Shown here: positions 27,527 through 36,203 of the stretch, piece after piece
How positions within the stretch are numbered: position 1 is the stretch's first letter
Layout: every line of letters starts with the position of its first letter
From: Lachnospiraceae bacterium
GTDB taxonomy: Bacteria > Bacillota > Clostridia > Lachnospirales > Lachnospiraceae
Direction of reading: 5' to 3'
Length of the DNA stretch: 44,586 nt
Assembly (NCBI GenBank): GCA_022781395.1
Contig: JALETS010000064.1
Coordinates: 1 to 44,586 of the forward strand
Program-made: the position numbers and the translations under genes
Notes under the pieces: generated by a model
Seen by the model: the letters and a program-made list of their open reading frames with translations, nothing else
Database searches by the model: none
Told to the model about the DNA's origin: nothing

Positions 27527-28630
27527 ATGTTACGGCAGTATCGTATCAGGGATTACGATTTTAAATTAATATTTCTTGTAGTGGCGCTTACCATAATCGG
27601 AATCCTTGCCATCGGCAGTGCCAAGGAAGCTTTGCAGAACAAACAGATCACAGGTTTTGTTCTTGGTTTTTTCTTGATGCTGGTTCTATCCTTATTTGAC
27701 TATTCGGTCATTTTGAAATTTTATTGGGTATTATATACACTCAACCTGGTCCTTCTTACCCTTGTAAAAGTAATGGGTGTAGAAGCAGGAGGGGCACAGC
27801 GTTGGGTGAATATCTTCGGAGTTCAGTTTCAGCCTTCCGAAACCGCTAAGATTTTGTTGATTTTGTTTTTTGCACAGTTTATCATGAAACATAAGGATGA
27901 GATGGATACGTTCCGTATAGTTTCTGCCTGTGTTCTGCTCTTTATTCCACCGATTCTGCTCATATACAAGCAGCCGGATATGTCCACGAGTATTATGGTA
28001 ATGATACTTTTCTGTGTGATTTTATTTGTAGGCGGTATCAGTTGGAAATATATCATTCTGGCACTGGCAGTTGCCATTCCTGCATTTATCATTGTTCTGA
28101 CATTGATTCTGCAGCCGGATCAGAAGCTCATTGATCCTTACCAACAGACCCGTATTCTTGCATGGCTGTATCCGGAAGAATATGCCTATGCGGAAGCCTA
28201 CCAGCAGAATAATTCAATTACTGCAATCGGCTCAGGAATGCTATATGGTAAAGGATATCGCACCAATGAGATCAGTTCTGTTAAAAACGGCAATTTTATT
28301 TCCGAGCCGCAAACTGATTTTATTTTTGCGGTTATTGGAGAAGAATTTGGATTTATTGGAGGCTGTGCTGTAATTGTCTTATTGATTTTCATCTCATTTG
28401 AATGTATTATGGTAGCTAGGAAGGCGAAAGATATTGCGGGAACGATCATAGCTTCCGGAGTTGCCGCTCTTATCGGTTTTCAGGGAATGATTAATATTTC
28501 CGTGGCCACCGGCGTTATTCCTAATACAGGTATTCCGTTGCCTTTTGTGAGTTACGGATTAACTTCACTTGTGAGCCTGTATATTGGTGTGGGGTTCGTA
28601 CTGAATGTACGATTACAATGTAAAAAATGA
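27527..28630 (+). CDS. rodA: SEDS-family peptidoglycan glycosyltransferase RodA
   Basis: RodA polymerises glycan strands during elongation together with PBP2. It is a polytopic membrane protein of about 367 residues with roughly ten helices. It shows GGAQRWVNIFGVQFQPSE, the QPDMSTSIM segment, QTDFIFAVIGEEFGF, and the C-terminal TGIPLPFVSYG. The ATG at 27527 has AAGGAG (27511-27516) 10 bases upstream; the in-frame GTG at 27482 would add 15 residues with no binding site and is rejected. It follows minE closely. Confidence 0.95.
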   Translation: MLRQYRIRDYDFKLIFLVVALTIIGILAIGSAKEALQNKQITGFVLGFFLMLVLSLFDYSVILKFYWVLYTLNLVLLTLVKVMGVEAGGAQRWVNIFGVQFQPSETAKILLILFFAQFIMKHKDEMDTFRIVSACVLLFIPPILLIYKQPDMSTSIMVMILFCVILFVGGISWKYIILALAVAIPAFIIVLTLILQPDQKLIDPYQQTRILAWLYPEEYAYAEAYQQNNSITAIGSGMLYGKGYRTNEISSVKNGNFISEPQTDFIFAVIGEEFGFIGGCAVIVLLIFISFECIMVARKAKDIAGTIIASGVAALIGFQGMINISVATGVIPNTGIPLPFVSYGLTSLVSLYIGVGFVLNVRLQCKK

Positions 28631-28653
28631 TATAAGTAAAGAAGGGTGTTATT

Positions 28654-29049
28654 ATGAACATTGCATTAATTGCACATGATGCAAAGAAAAAACTGATGCA
28701 GAATTTCTGTATCGCTTATCGGGGTATCTTAAGTAAGAACGAGTTGTTTGCAACAGGAACAACAGGAAGATTGATTGAAGAAGTGACTAATCTTAATATT
28801 CACAAATTTCTTGCAGGTCATCTTGGCGGTGCACAGCAGATTGGCGCACAGATTGAACACAATCAGATGGATCTTGTTATTTTCCTGCGTGATCCGTTAT
28901 ATCCAAAATCGCATGAGCCGGATGTCAATAACGTAGTCATGTTATGTGACAGGCATAATATTCCTTTGGCTACTAATCTGGCAACAGCAGAACTACTGAT
29001 TAAATCGCTGGACAGAGGAGACCTAGAGTGGCGTGAAATGTACAAATAG
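28654..29049 (+). CDS. mgsA: Methylglyoxal synthase
   Basis: MgsA converts dihydroxyacetone phosphate to methylglyoxal and phosphate, a bypass of lower glycolysis when phosphate is short. The family pattern is complete: IALIAHDAKK, LFATGTTGRLI, GGAQQIGAQI and the catalytic-region FLRDPLYPKSHEPDV, with CDRHNIPLATN near the end. The 131-residue length is normal for the Firmicutes form. Its location after rodA links a metabolic enzyme to the envelope operon, a placement I believe recurs in clostridia. Confidence 0.96.
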   Translation: MNIALIAHDAKKKLMQNFCIAYRGILSKNELFATGTTGRLIEEVTNLNIHKFLAGHLGGAQQIGAQIEHNQMDLVIFLRDPLYPKSHEPDVNNVVMLCDRHNIPLATNLATAELLIKSLDRGDLEWREMYK

Positions 29050-29053
29050 ATTA

Positions 29054-30016
29054 ATGAAACAAAGAATAATAACCATTCTTACGGTAGTAACCTTATCCGT
29101 AACCGGCTGTGGCAGCACCGGATATGATATGGCTTATGAATTGAATAGCGACGTGAGCAGCTATCAGATGATGAACATTTCCAATAAGGAAACTGCGGAG
29201 CCTTTCGCAGCAGACCTTTGTGTGGCATCCAAGGATATCAAAATGTCCGGTGTCAATCTGTCTGATATAGGCTCTGCCGCCTTATTTGACACCAAAAATC
29301 TTGAGACATTATATGCATATAATGTAAATGAACAGCTTCATCCGGCCAGTCTGACCAAGGTTATGACTGCTTTGGTTGCCATGAAATACGGCTCTATGGA
29401 TCAAACGCTGACCGCGTCCCAGAATGTTATTATCACAGAATCCGGTGCACAGCTATGCGGACTAAAACCCGGCGATCAGATGACACTGGATCAGGCACTG
29501 CATATATTGCTTCTTTATTCCGCCAATGACGTCGCTGTTTTGATTGCAGAAGGAGTCGCAGGATCTGTGGAAGAATTTGTTACACTTATGAACGAAGAAG
29601 CTATGGACATCGGTGCTACCAATTGTCATTTTACCAATCCCAATGGTTTGACAGAAGAAGGGCATTATGTAACAACATATGATCTGTATCTGATTTTCCA
29701 GGAAGCATTGAAATATGATCTGTTTAATGAAATCATACAGATGACTTCCTATAATACTGTTTATAAAGACAGTAACGGTAATGAGAAATCCATTGAGATG
29801 GAAACAACCAATTTATTTTTAAAAGGCGTATATGATATGCCGGCTAATGTTACCGTAATTGGTGGTAAAACAGGTACAACAAATGCGGCGGGGCATTGCC
29901 TTATATTGCTGTCCAGAAGCAGTAATGGAACTCCATACATATCCGTCATTATGAAAGATACATCAAAGGATGAGTTATACACGGATATGTCTACGCTTTT
30001 AGGGTCTATCAATTAA
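29054..30016 (+). CDS. Lipoprotein D-alanyl-D-alanine carboxypeptidase (S11 family)
   Basis: This enzyme trims the terminal D-Ala from peptidoglycan stems outside the membrane. The active-site motifs are SLTK (99-102), SAN in LLYSANDVA, and KTG in IGGKTGTTNAAG. With the ATG at 29054, the start is a lipoprotein signal: a lysine, a hydrophobic run, then the lipobox VTGC with Cys19. Most S11 carboxypeptidases instead have a secretory signal and a C-terminal amphipathic anchor. The protein ends soon after the catalytic domain, so the lipid probably replaces that anchor. An ATG at 29033 overlaps mgsA and would put charged residues and a Cys before the signal; it is possible but less likely. Confidence 0.9.
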   Translation: MKQRIITILTVVTLSVTGCGSTGYDMAYELNSDVSSYQMMNISNKETAEPFAADLCVASKDIKMSGVNLSDIGSAALFDTKNLETLYAYNVNEQLHPASLTKVMTALVAMKYGSMDQTLTASQNVIITESGAQLCGLKPGDQMTLDQALHILLLYSANDVAVLIAEGVAGSVEEFVTLMNEEAMDIGATNCHFTNPNGLTEEGHYVTTYDLYLIFQEALKYDLFNEIIQMTSYNTVYKDSNGNEKSIEMETTNLFLKGVYDMPANVTVIGGKTGTTNAAGHCLILLSRSSNGTPYISVIMKDTSKDELYTDMSTLLGSIN

Positions 30017-30026
30017 ACTTTTACAG

Positions 30027-30055
30027 TTGTTTTTTTGGTAATTTTCCCTTATAAT
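30027..30055 (+). promoter_or_regulatory. Sigma-A-type promoter of the 30114 gene
   Basis: TTGTTT (30027-30032), a 17-base spacer and TATAAT (30050-30055) are present, 58 bases before the ATG at 30114. Confidence 0.65.
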
Positions 30056-30113
30056 AATTATAAATGAAATAAGCATTGACTATATTATTATTTTACTTTA
30101 GGAGGGTTTCGCC

Positions 30114-30533
30114 ATGGTTCAATTAATTGCAGGTAAAAAGGGAAAGGGAAAGACCAAACAGTTATTGGATAAAGTAAATACTGAAATAAAAGATGCACAG
30201 GGTAATGTTGTATATCTGGACAAAAGCACCAAGCACATGTTTGAACTGAATAACAAGATCAGACTGATCAATGTTTCTGATTATCTCGTAACAAACAGTG
30301 ATGAATTTGTAGGGTTTATCTGTGGTATTATCTCACAGGATCATGATTTACAGCAAATGTATCTTGACAGTTTCTTGAAAATTGCCTGTCTGGAAGATGC
30401 TGATATCAGCGCCACTATCGATAAACTTGAAGAAGTAAGCGATAAATTTCATGTAGATTTTGTATTAAGCATTTCTATGGATGAGAATGAACTGCCTGAA
30501 AGCGTTAAACCTAAGGTAATTATTTCTTTATAA
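30114..30533 (+). CDS. Small P-loop protein of unknown function
   Basis: The protein starts MVQLIAGKKGKGKTKQLL, with a Walker A motif (GKKGKGKT, residues 7-14) at its very N-terminus, as in small P-loop NTPases. A strand ending NVVYLD may supply a Walker-B-like position, but the acidic pair is not obvious. Residues 60-139 look alpha/beta. Clostridial homologues are sometimes labelled 'twitching motility protein PilT', but it lacks the PilT Asp and His boxes and is far too short. It has its own promoter, an AGGAGGG Shine-Dalgarno and its own terminator, so it is a monocistronic gene. I cannot assign a function. Confidence 0.85.
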   Translation: MVQLIAGKKGKGKTKQLLDKVNTEIKDAQGNVVYLDKSTKHMFELNNKIRLINVSDYLVTNSDEFVGFICGIISQDHDLQQMYLDSFLKIACLEDADISATIDKLEEVSDKFHVDFVLSISMDENELPESVKPKVIISL

Positions 30534-30565
30534 TATATACATAGCTGATATTATAGTAATTTCAT

Positions 30566-30593
30566 AAAAACCTCGGAATATCCGGGGTTTTTT
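30566..30593 (+). terminator. Terminator after the P-loop gene
   Basis: AAAAACCTCGGA pairs with TCCGGGGTTTTT around an ATA loop (one G-T pair), ending in a T-run (30588-30593). Confidence 0.85.
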
Positions 30594-30601
30594 AAACATA
30601 A

Positions 30602-30633
30602 GAGCAGTTCGCGGTGCGGCTGCTCGTTGTTTT
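30602..30633 (+). terminator. Second GC-rich hairpin, possible tandem terminator
   Basis: GAGCAG (30602-30607) pairs with CTGCTC (30620-30625), with an inner CGC/GCG pairing, followed by GTTGTTTT. It could be a backup terminator or a structured leader of the 30667 gene. Confidence 0.5.
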
Positions 30634-30666
30634 GTAAATTGGCATTTATAGCAAGGAGAATCTGTT

Positions 30667-32061
30667 TTGGCTAACAATCCGAACAAGATAACTAAATATA
30701 GGCGTCCGCTTAATCTTAATATCGGTATGCTGATTTTTGCTACTATTTTTGTCTATGTTGTTATCTGTGTCATCATGTATTTCAGGACTGATCATGTTGT
30801 CGGATACAGTGTAAAGGAAGGGTCCCTGTCTTCTAACAGTATCTACAAAGGGATTGCACTTCGCAAGGAAGAAATTGTAACCAGCACCGATGCCGGTTAT
30901 GTTAATTATTTTGCCAGAGAGGGAGAACGTGCTGCAGTCGGCAACCTGATTTATACCGTTGATGAAACCGGTCGTTTATCTGATTATGTACAGGCTAATG
31001 AGAGCGGCGAGAATACTTTATCCGATGCTGATCTGTCAGAATTAAAAACAGAAATAACAGCATTTATCAACGGGTTCGACCGGACTGATTTTTCTGATGT
31101 CTATAATTTCAAATATAATGTGGAGGGTACGGTACTCAAACTCGCCAATTACAATATGCTGGAAAATGTAAATGCCTTAAACAGTGCTTCCTCTTCTTCA
31201 CTGATCACCTCCTGTTATGCCCAGGAAAGCGGAATCGTTGTTTATTCCATTGACGGCTATGAGGATCTCACCTTACAGGATATGAAAGCAGAATATTTTG
31301 ATCAGGATAATTATGAGAAAAACCATCTGGTAAACAATGAATTAATTGCCAAAGGCGATCCTGTTTATAAGCTTTCTACAGCAGAAGACTGGTCTATTGT
31401 TATTCAGACAGACGAAGAAACTGCACAGCAGCTTGTAGACGAAGAATATATAGAAGTCAAATTCCTGAAAAACCAATATAAAGCATGGGCTGCCGTTACA
31501 TCCTATACAAATGATGATGGAGACTCCTTCGTAGCTTTGACTTTTACCAATTCCATGATTACATTTTGTACAGACCGCTTTATTGATATTGAACTCCTTC
31601 TGGAAGATGAGAGAGGGCTTAAAATCCCCAATTCATCCATTGTAGAAAAAGAATTTTTTATTGTTCCGAAAGAATATGTGACTCAGGGCGGCAACAGCGG
31701 TAACTATGGTGTTTTATTGGAAACCTACAATGAAGAAGGCAATGCGACAACCGAGTTTGTTGAAACACCTATCTATCAGGAAACAGAAACGGAATACTAT
31801 CTGGATGACACAGTACTACGCGCCGGTAATTATATTATCAAGCCGGATTCCACTGATAAGTATGCCATCAGCAAAACCGGCTCATTGATCGGAGTTTACA
31901 ACATCAATAAAGGGTATGCTGACTTCAAACAGATCAGCATTTTATACCAGAATGACGAATACGCTATTGTCAAGTCCAATACTGTATACGGATTAAACGT
32001 GTATGATTACATTGTGCTGGATGCCTCTACTGTAAATGATAATGAATTTATATATGAATAA
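30667..32061 (+). CDS. HlyD-like membrane-anchored protein of the division cluster
   Basis: The protein has a short cytoplasmic basic N-terminus (NKITKYRRP) and one membrane helix (about 18-40). The large extracytoplasmic part resembles an HlyD/membrane-fusion adaptor: GIALRKEEIVTSTDAGYVNYFAREGERAAVGNLIYTV (residues 59-95) looks like a biotinyl-lipoyl-type half motif. Beta-rich regions follow. Clostridial members of this group are usually annotated as HlyD-family efflux adaptors, but no transporter gene is nearby. It lies before yggS and sepF, so a division-linked envelope role is possible. The TTG start has AAGGAG 8 bases upstream. Confidence 0.82.
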   Translation: MANNPNKITKYRRPLNLNIGMLIFATIFVYVVICVIMYFRTDHVVGYSVKEGSLSSNSIYKGIALRKEEIVTSTDAGYVNYFAREGERAAVGNLIYTVDETGRLSDYVQANESGENTLSDADLSELKTEITAFINGFDRTDFSDVYNFKYNVEGTVLKLANYNMLENVNALNSASSSSLITSCYAQESGIVVYSIDGYEDLTLQDMKAEYFDQDNYEKNHLVNNELIAKGDPVYKLSTAEDWSIVIQTDEETAQQLVDEEYIEVKFLKNQYKAWAAVTSYTNDDGDSFVALTFTNSMITFCTDRFIDIELLLEDERGLKIPNSSIVEKEFFIVPKEYVTQGGNSGNYGVLLETYNEEGNATTEFVETPIYQETETEYYLDDTVLRAGNYIIKPDSTDKYAISKTGSLIGVYNINKGYADFKQISILYQNDEYAIVKSNTVYGLNVYDYIVLDASTVNDNEFIYE

Positions 32062-32089
32062 TGCATGCAAGAAAGGTATGAAGGATCAT

Positions 32090-32785
32090 ATGGTTCAGGA
32101 AAATATTAAAGATGTTGAAGCAAAGATAAGGGCTGCCTGCGACAAAAGCGGTCGGAACCCGGAAGAGGTGAAGCTCATTGCGGTCAGTAAGACAAAACCT
32201 GTCGAAATGTTACAGGAAGCATATGATTACGGCTGTCGTGATTTTGGAGAAAACAAAGTACAGGAATTAGTTGATAAATATGAGAAAATGCCTAAAGATA
32301 TCCGTTGGCATATGATCGGACATTTACAACGCAACAAAGTAAAGTATATTGTTGATAAGGTATATTTAATTCATAGCGTAGATTCTCTGCGCCTTGCAGA
32401 AGAAATCAGTAAGGAGGCAGTGAAACACAATGTAACTGTTTCTATCCTGATAGAAGTTAACGTAGCAGGTGAAGAAAGTAAATTCGGAACCACCTCCGAA
32501 GAGGCTTCCGCCTTAGTGGAGGCAATTTCCAAACTTCCCAACATTTTGATTAAGGGATTGATGACAATTGCACCATATGTTGAAAATGCTGAAGAAAATA
32601 GACTATATTTTGCAAAATTAAAACAAATATATGTTGACATAATACATAAAAACATTGATAATATTTGTATGAAAGAACTTTCTATGGGTATGACCGGTGA
32701 CTATGAAGTCGCAATCACAGAGGGGGCAACATATGTCAGAGTCGGAACAGGTATCTTTGGTGAAAGACAATATACTACCGTTTAG
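32090..32785 (+). CDS. yggS: YggS-family PLP homeostasis protein
   Basis: YggS/YlmE proteins bind pyridoxal phosphate and help balance PLP pools; no catalytic reaction is established. The PLP-lysine motif LIAVSKTKP, the DFGENKVQEL segment, WHMIGHLQRNKVK, and C-terminal LSMGMTGDYEVAI and VRVGTGIFGER are all present. Start choice: ATG at 32090 (MVQENIKDVEAKI) fits the family; ATG 32078 is also possible, while ATG 32036 overlaps the upstream gene. Placement before sepF follows the ylmE-ylmF order of Bacillus. Confidence 0.93.
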   Translation: MVQENIKDVEAKIRAACDKSGRNPEEVKLIAVSKTKPVEMLQEAYDYGCRDFGENKVQELVDKYEKMPKDIRWHMIGHLQRNKVKYIVDKVYLIHSVDSLRLAEEISKEAVKHNVTVSILIEVNVAGEESKFGTTSEEASALVEAISKLPNILIKGLMTIAPYVENAEENRLYFAKLKQIYVDIIHKNIDNICMKELSMGMTGDYEVAITEGATYVRVGTGIFGERQYTTV

Positions 32786-32833
32786 TATACATAAGTTGTA
32801 TAAATGAAAATTTAGTTAACGGAGGTCTGAGCA

Positions 32834-33331
32834 ATGAGCGTAATGGACAAGTTTTTAAATGCCATGAAATTGAATGACGAAGAAGATGAGTACTATGACG
32901 ATGATTTCTATGATGATGATCCGGAACCTATTAAGAAACCATCTCCTGCAAAAGATGATATGGCTTTAGATGATGATAAAACAATAAAGAAATCAGTTCC
33001 TAAAGTAACTCCTATGAGACAAATGAAGAAAATGAGCGGAAGTGGCATGGAGGTATGTGTCATTAAGCCTACCACGGTAGAAGATGCCAGAGAAATTACG
33101 GAGACATTGCTTGCAAACCGAACCGTTGTTTTGAATCTGGAAGGTCTCGATGTAGATATTGCGCAGAGAATTATTGATTTTACATCCGGTTCCTGCTTCG
33201 CGATTTCCGGCAACTTACAGAAAATATCCCATTATATTTTCATTATTACGCCGGCCAGTGTAGATATTTCCGGTGATTTTCAGGAAATCTTGTCCGGTTC
33301 CTTTGATGTACCGATCAACAACGGAATTTAA
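32834..33331 (+). CDS. sepF: Cell division protein SepF
   Basis: SepF tethers FtsZ to the membrane and helps septum assembly. It has an N-terminal amphipathic start (MSVMDKFLNAMKLN), an acidic disordered linker (about 15-70, a run of Asp/Glu/Tyr), then the globular SepF domain with EVCVIKPTTVEDAREI, NRTVVLNLEGLD, QRIIDFTSGSCFAISGNLQKI and the final FIITPASVDISGDF. The length of 165 residues is typical. GGAGG precedes the ATG. Confidence 0.96.
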   Translation: MSVMDKFLNAMKLNDEEDEYYDDDFYDDDPEPIKKPSPAKDDMALDDDKTIKKSVPKVTPMRQMKKMSGSGMEVCVIKPTTVEDAREITETLLANRTVVLNLEGLDVDIAQRIIDFTSGSCFAISGNLQKISHYIFIITPASVDISGDFQEILSGSFDVPINNGI

Positions 33332-33344
33332 GTTTTGTATGACG

Positions 33345-33375
33345 ACTTCCTGGCAGATATGTCAGGAAGTTTCTT
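33345..33375 (+). terminator. Terminator after sepF
   Basis: ACTTCCTGGCA (33345-33355) pairs with TGTCAGGAAGT (33360-33370) around a GATA loop with one G-T pair, followed by TTTCTTC. Confidence 0.75.
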
Positions 33376-33441
33376 CATGATATCCCACAGACTTTTCGCA
33401 GCTTCTGACTGTGATGAAAATGCCACGAAAGGATAATGATT

Positions 33442-34551
33442 ATGGCTAACAGAATGACTATCAATTATGAGAAGAAACCCTGCTATGATATTGTATTTTC
33501 TAAGGATTTTGACTTGCTTTTGGATGAACTGCAGTCCTTTGATGTAGAGAACAGAAGAGTAGCAATTATTGCGGATACAAATACGCAAAGGTTATTTGGT
33601 GATACTGTTTTACATATTTTGGAAGGTAATTGTAAGAAGGTAATTCTTTATGCATTTCCTGCCGGGGAAAATCACAAGACATTGGATACCGTGAAAGAAA
33701 TCTATAAGACCCTGATAGAAGAGCAATATGACCGTAAGGATCTGCTGATTGCCCTTGGTGGCGGTGTGGTAGGCGATATAACAGGCTATGCTGCAGCAAC
33801 CTATTTGCGCGGCATTGATTTTATCCAGATTCCGACAACTCTGATCGCCCAGTCTGACAGCAGCATCGGCGGTAAAACAGGGGTAGACTTTGATGGTTAC
33901 AAAAATATGGTAGGCGCTTTCTATATGCCAAAACTGGTTTATATGAATATCTCCGTATTAAAAGAATTAGATGACAGGCAGTTTTATGCAGGCTTTGCGG
34001 AAGTCATGAAGCATGGTCTGATCAAGGATGCAATGTTCTATGAATGGCTGTTGGAGAATATGTATGAGATCCATGATCGTAACGTGGATACTCTAGAAGA
34101 AATGGTTATGCGAAGCTGCACAGTTAAAAAATTAGTGGTGGAAAAGGATCCTACCGAAAAAGGGGATCGTGCTCTTTTAAATTTTGGTCATACAATAGGA
34201 CATGCTATCGAAAAATATATGAATTTTGAAATGCTGCACGGAGAATGTATTGCGCTTGGTATGGTGGCATCTGCCTATATTTCCTGGAAGCATAACTGGC
34301 TCTCTATGGACGAATACTATGAAGTACGTGATATGTTCGTTCCTTTTAATCTTCCTATCAGTATTGATAATATTGTTCCGGACGAAATCCTGAAACTGAC
34401 AAAATCAGACAAAAAAATGGAAGCCGGACAGATCAAATTTGTTTTATTGAAAAAAGTTGGCAAAGCTGTTATTGACAAAACTGTAACTGATGAAGAAATC
34501 CTTAATGCAATCAAGGAAATCTATTTTAGCGATGAAGATGCCAAGGAATAG
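33442..34551 (+). CDS. aroB: 3-dehydroquinate synthase
   Basis: AroB makes 3-dehydroquinate from DAHP, the second step of the shikimate pathway. The NAD-binding GGGVVGDITGYAAATYLRG and the IPTTLIAQSDSSIGGKTGVDF phosphate loop are clear. The zinc ligands lie in EVMKHGLIKD, NFGHTIGHAIEKY and MLHGECIALGM. ATG at 33442 has AAAGGA (33428-33433) 8 bases upstream; the ATG at 33436 is too close. It starts an aroB-lspA-rluD run with gaps of about 15 bases or less. Confidence 0.96.
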   Translation: MANRMTINYEKKPCYDIVFSKDFDLLLDELQSFDVENRRVAIIADTNTQRLFGDTVLHILEGNCKKVILYAFPAGENHKTLDTVKEIYKTLIEEQYDRKDLLIALGGGVVGDITGYAAATYLRGIDFIQIPTTLIAQSDSSIGGKTGVDFDGYKNMVGAFYMPKLVYMNISVLKELDDRQFYAGFAEVMKHGLIKDAMFYEWLLENMYEIHDRNVDTLEEMVMRSCTVKKLVVEKDPTEKGDRALLNFGHTIGHAIEKYMNFEMLHGECIALGMVASAYISWKHNWLSMDEYYEVRDMFVPFNLPISIDNIVPDEILKLTKSDKKMEAGQIKFVLLKKVGKAVIDKTVTDEEILNAIKEIYFSDEDAKE

Positions 34552-34566
34552 AAAGAGGTCAAGAGA

Positions 34567-35094
34567 ATGAGTCGTAAGAAAAAAATTATTCTGCTGTTAG
34601 ATCTAATCAGTATTATTGCTCTGATTCTTTTGGATCAATACACCAAGCATCTGGCAGTAGTACACTTAAAAAATAAGGCTGCTTTTAACATCATTAACGG
34701 TGTTTTGGAATTAAATTATCTGGAAAATAAAGGTGCTGCTTTTGGTATGCTGCAGAACCAAAAGATATTTTTTATTTTCGTGGCAATTGTAATTTTAAGC
34801 GTTATTGCATATGTCTTAATAAAAACACCTGATGACCGTAAATACACGATTCTTCATGTGCTGCTCAGCCTGATTGCCGCAGGTGCAATCGGCAATATGA
34901 TTGACAGGATACGGTATGATTATGTCGTGGATTTTATCTACTTTGTATTAATCAATTTTCCAATCTTTAATGTAGCAGATATCTATGTATCTGTTTCTAC
35001 AGTGATATTGATTATTCTTCTGCTGTTTTACTATAAAGAAAAGGATTTAAACTTCATCAGCTTTAAACAAAAACGTTATCGTGAGATTAAATAG
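34567..35094 (+). CDS. lspA: Lipoprotein signal peptidase II
   Basis: LspA cleaves the signal peptide of prolipoproteins inside the membrane. It has four membrane helices. The family motifs are NYLENKGAAFGM, and the catalytic aspartates Asp113 in GNMIDRIRYDYVVDF and Asp138 in FNVADIYVS. Its 175-residue length is normal. The RluD-type gene begins in the next few bases. The lipoprotein carboxypeptidase at 29054 is one likely substrate in this window. Confidence 0.96.
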   Translation: MSRKKKIILLLDLISIIALILLDQYTKHLAVVHLKNKAAFNIINGVLELNYLENKGAAFGMLQNQKIFFIFVAIVILSVIAYVLIKTPDDRKYTILHVLLSLIAAGAIGNMIDRIRYDYVVDFIYFVLINFPIFNVADIYVSVSTVILIILLLFYYKEKDLNFISFKQKRYREIK

Positions 35095-35107
35095 AGGGAT
35101 AGAAATT

Positions 35108-36031
35108 GTGAATGATACTATGGAACAGTTTGCGTATCAGATTGGACCGGAAGAGGATGACGAACGACTGGATAAATGGATGAGCAGTGCAATTGCCGAC
35201 TTATCCCGTTCCTATATTCAGAAATGTATTAAGGATAATCAGGTTCTGATTAATGGTAAACCGCAAAAAGCAAGTTACCGCCTCAAAGTAGACGATGAAA
35301 TTGTATTTCATATTCCCAAAGCAATGGAACCGGCTATTGAAGCTGAAAATATTCCCTTGTCAATCCTTTATGAAGATCCGGATTTACTTATTGTTGATAA
35401 ACCAAAAGGTATGGTAGTCCATCCGGCCCCAGGGCATTACAGCGGTACACTTGTAAATGCTGTAATGTATCATTGCAGAGACAATCTGTCAGGCATCAAT
35501 GGTGTTCTCCGTCCCGGTATTGTACACAGGATTGACCGTGATACAACCGGGTCTCTGATAATTTGTAAAAATGACCATGCGCATAACAGTATTGCCGAGC
35601 AATTAAAAGAACATACCATTACCCGTAAATACAGGGCAATCGTCCACGGAGTAATTGACGCTGAAGAGGGTACTGTGAATGCTCCCATTGGACGTGATCC
35701 GAAAGACCGCAAAAAAATGGCAATCAATGAACAAAACGGTAAACCTGCTATAACGCATTACAAAGTGTTACGGCGTTTTCAGGAATATACCTATATTGAA
35801 TGTCAATTGGAAACCGGACGTACCCATCAGATCAGAGTACATATGTCAAGCATCGGTCATCCTTTGCTTGGTGATGAAGTATATAGCCAGCGTAAATCTC
35901 CTTATCATTTATGTGGTCAGACACTTCACGCCATGGTTATCGGCTTTATACATCCTTCCTCCGGAGAATATCTGGAGATTACGGCACCTCTTCCGGATTA
36001 TTTTGATCATTTACTTTGCATTTTGGAATAA
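35108..36031 (+). CDS. RluA/RluD-family pseudouridine synthase
   Basis: This family isomerises uridine in 23S rRNA or tRNA. An S4 domain (about 18-70) comes first, with ERLDKWMSSA and YIQKCIKDNQVLINGK. The catalytic domain follows with the HRIDRDTTG motif, whose Asp143 is the nucleophile, and ETGRTHQIRVH. GTG at 35108 is chosen because AGAGGG (35093-35098) is 9 bases upstream; the ATG at 35081 overlaps lspA without a Shine-Dalgarno. Domain order and size match RluD more than RluC, but the target uridine cannot be read. Confidence 0.94.
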   Translation: MNDTMEQFAYQIGPEEDDERLDKWMSSAIADLSRSYIQKCIKDNQVLINGKPQKASYRLKVDDEIVFHIPKAMEPAIEAENIPLSILYEDPDLLIVDKPKGMVVHPAPGHYSGTLVNAVMYHCRDNLSGINGVLRPGIVHRIDRDTTGSLIICKNDHAHNSIAEQLKEHTITRKYRAIVHGVIDAEEGTVNAPIGRDPKDRKKMAINEQNGKPAITHYKVLRRFQEYTYIECQLETGRTHQIRVHMSSIGHPLLGDEVYSQRKSPYHLCGQTLHAMVIGFIHPSSGEYLEITAPLPDYFDHLLCILE

Positions 36032-36042
36032 TAGAGCTTTTG

Positions 36043-36176
36043 ATTCAATATATTATATTGAATATTTCATAATGAATTGTTAAAAAAGTATAAAAAAACT
36101 ATGAATTGAATATTGAATTTTTCACTTTATAGTGTTAAAGTAATATGTATATGTATGACCCATTTTATATTGAATA
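36043..36176. repeat. AT-rich repeats and a palindrome upstream of the 36204 gene
   Basis: A perfect palindrome consists of ATTCAATATA (36043-36052), one T, and TATATTGAAT (36054-36063). The same 10-mer TATATTGAAT recurs at 36166-36175, and ATTGAATA recurs at 36105-36112 with an overlapping ATTGAAT (36112-36118). All lie in the 172-base gap before the 36204 gene. They may be operator sites; the region is very AT-rich, so chance contributes. No good sigma-A promoter is obvious here. Confidence 0.5.
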
Positions 36177-36203
36177 TATTAATAATACAAAGGGGTATTA
36201 AGA

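Noticed and set aside
30114-30533. PilT-type ATPase assignment
   Set aside because: The protein is too short and lacks the Asp and His boxes and Walker B of secretion ATPases.
35081-35107. ATG start of the RluD-type gene at 35081
   Set aside because: It overlaps lspA without a binding site; GTG 35108 has AGAGGG at 9 bases.
36054-36176. LytTR-type or CodY-type operators upstream of the 36204 gene
   Set aside because: The repeats do not resemble the known CodY motif, and the spacing is not that of LytTR repeats; no regulator can be named.
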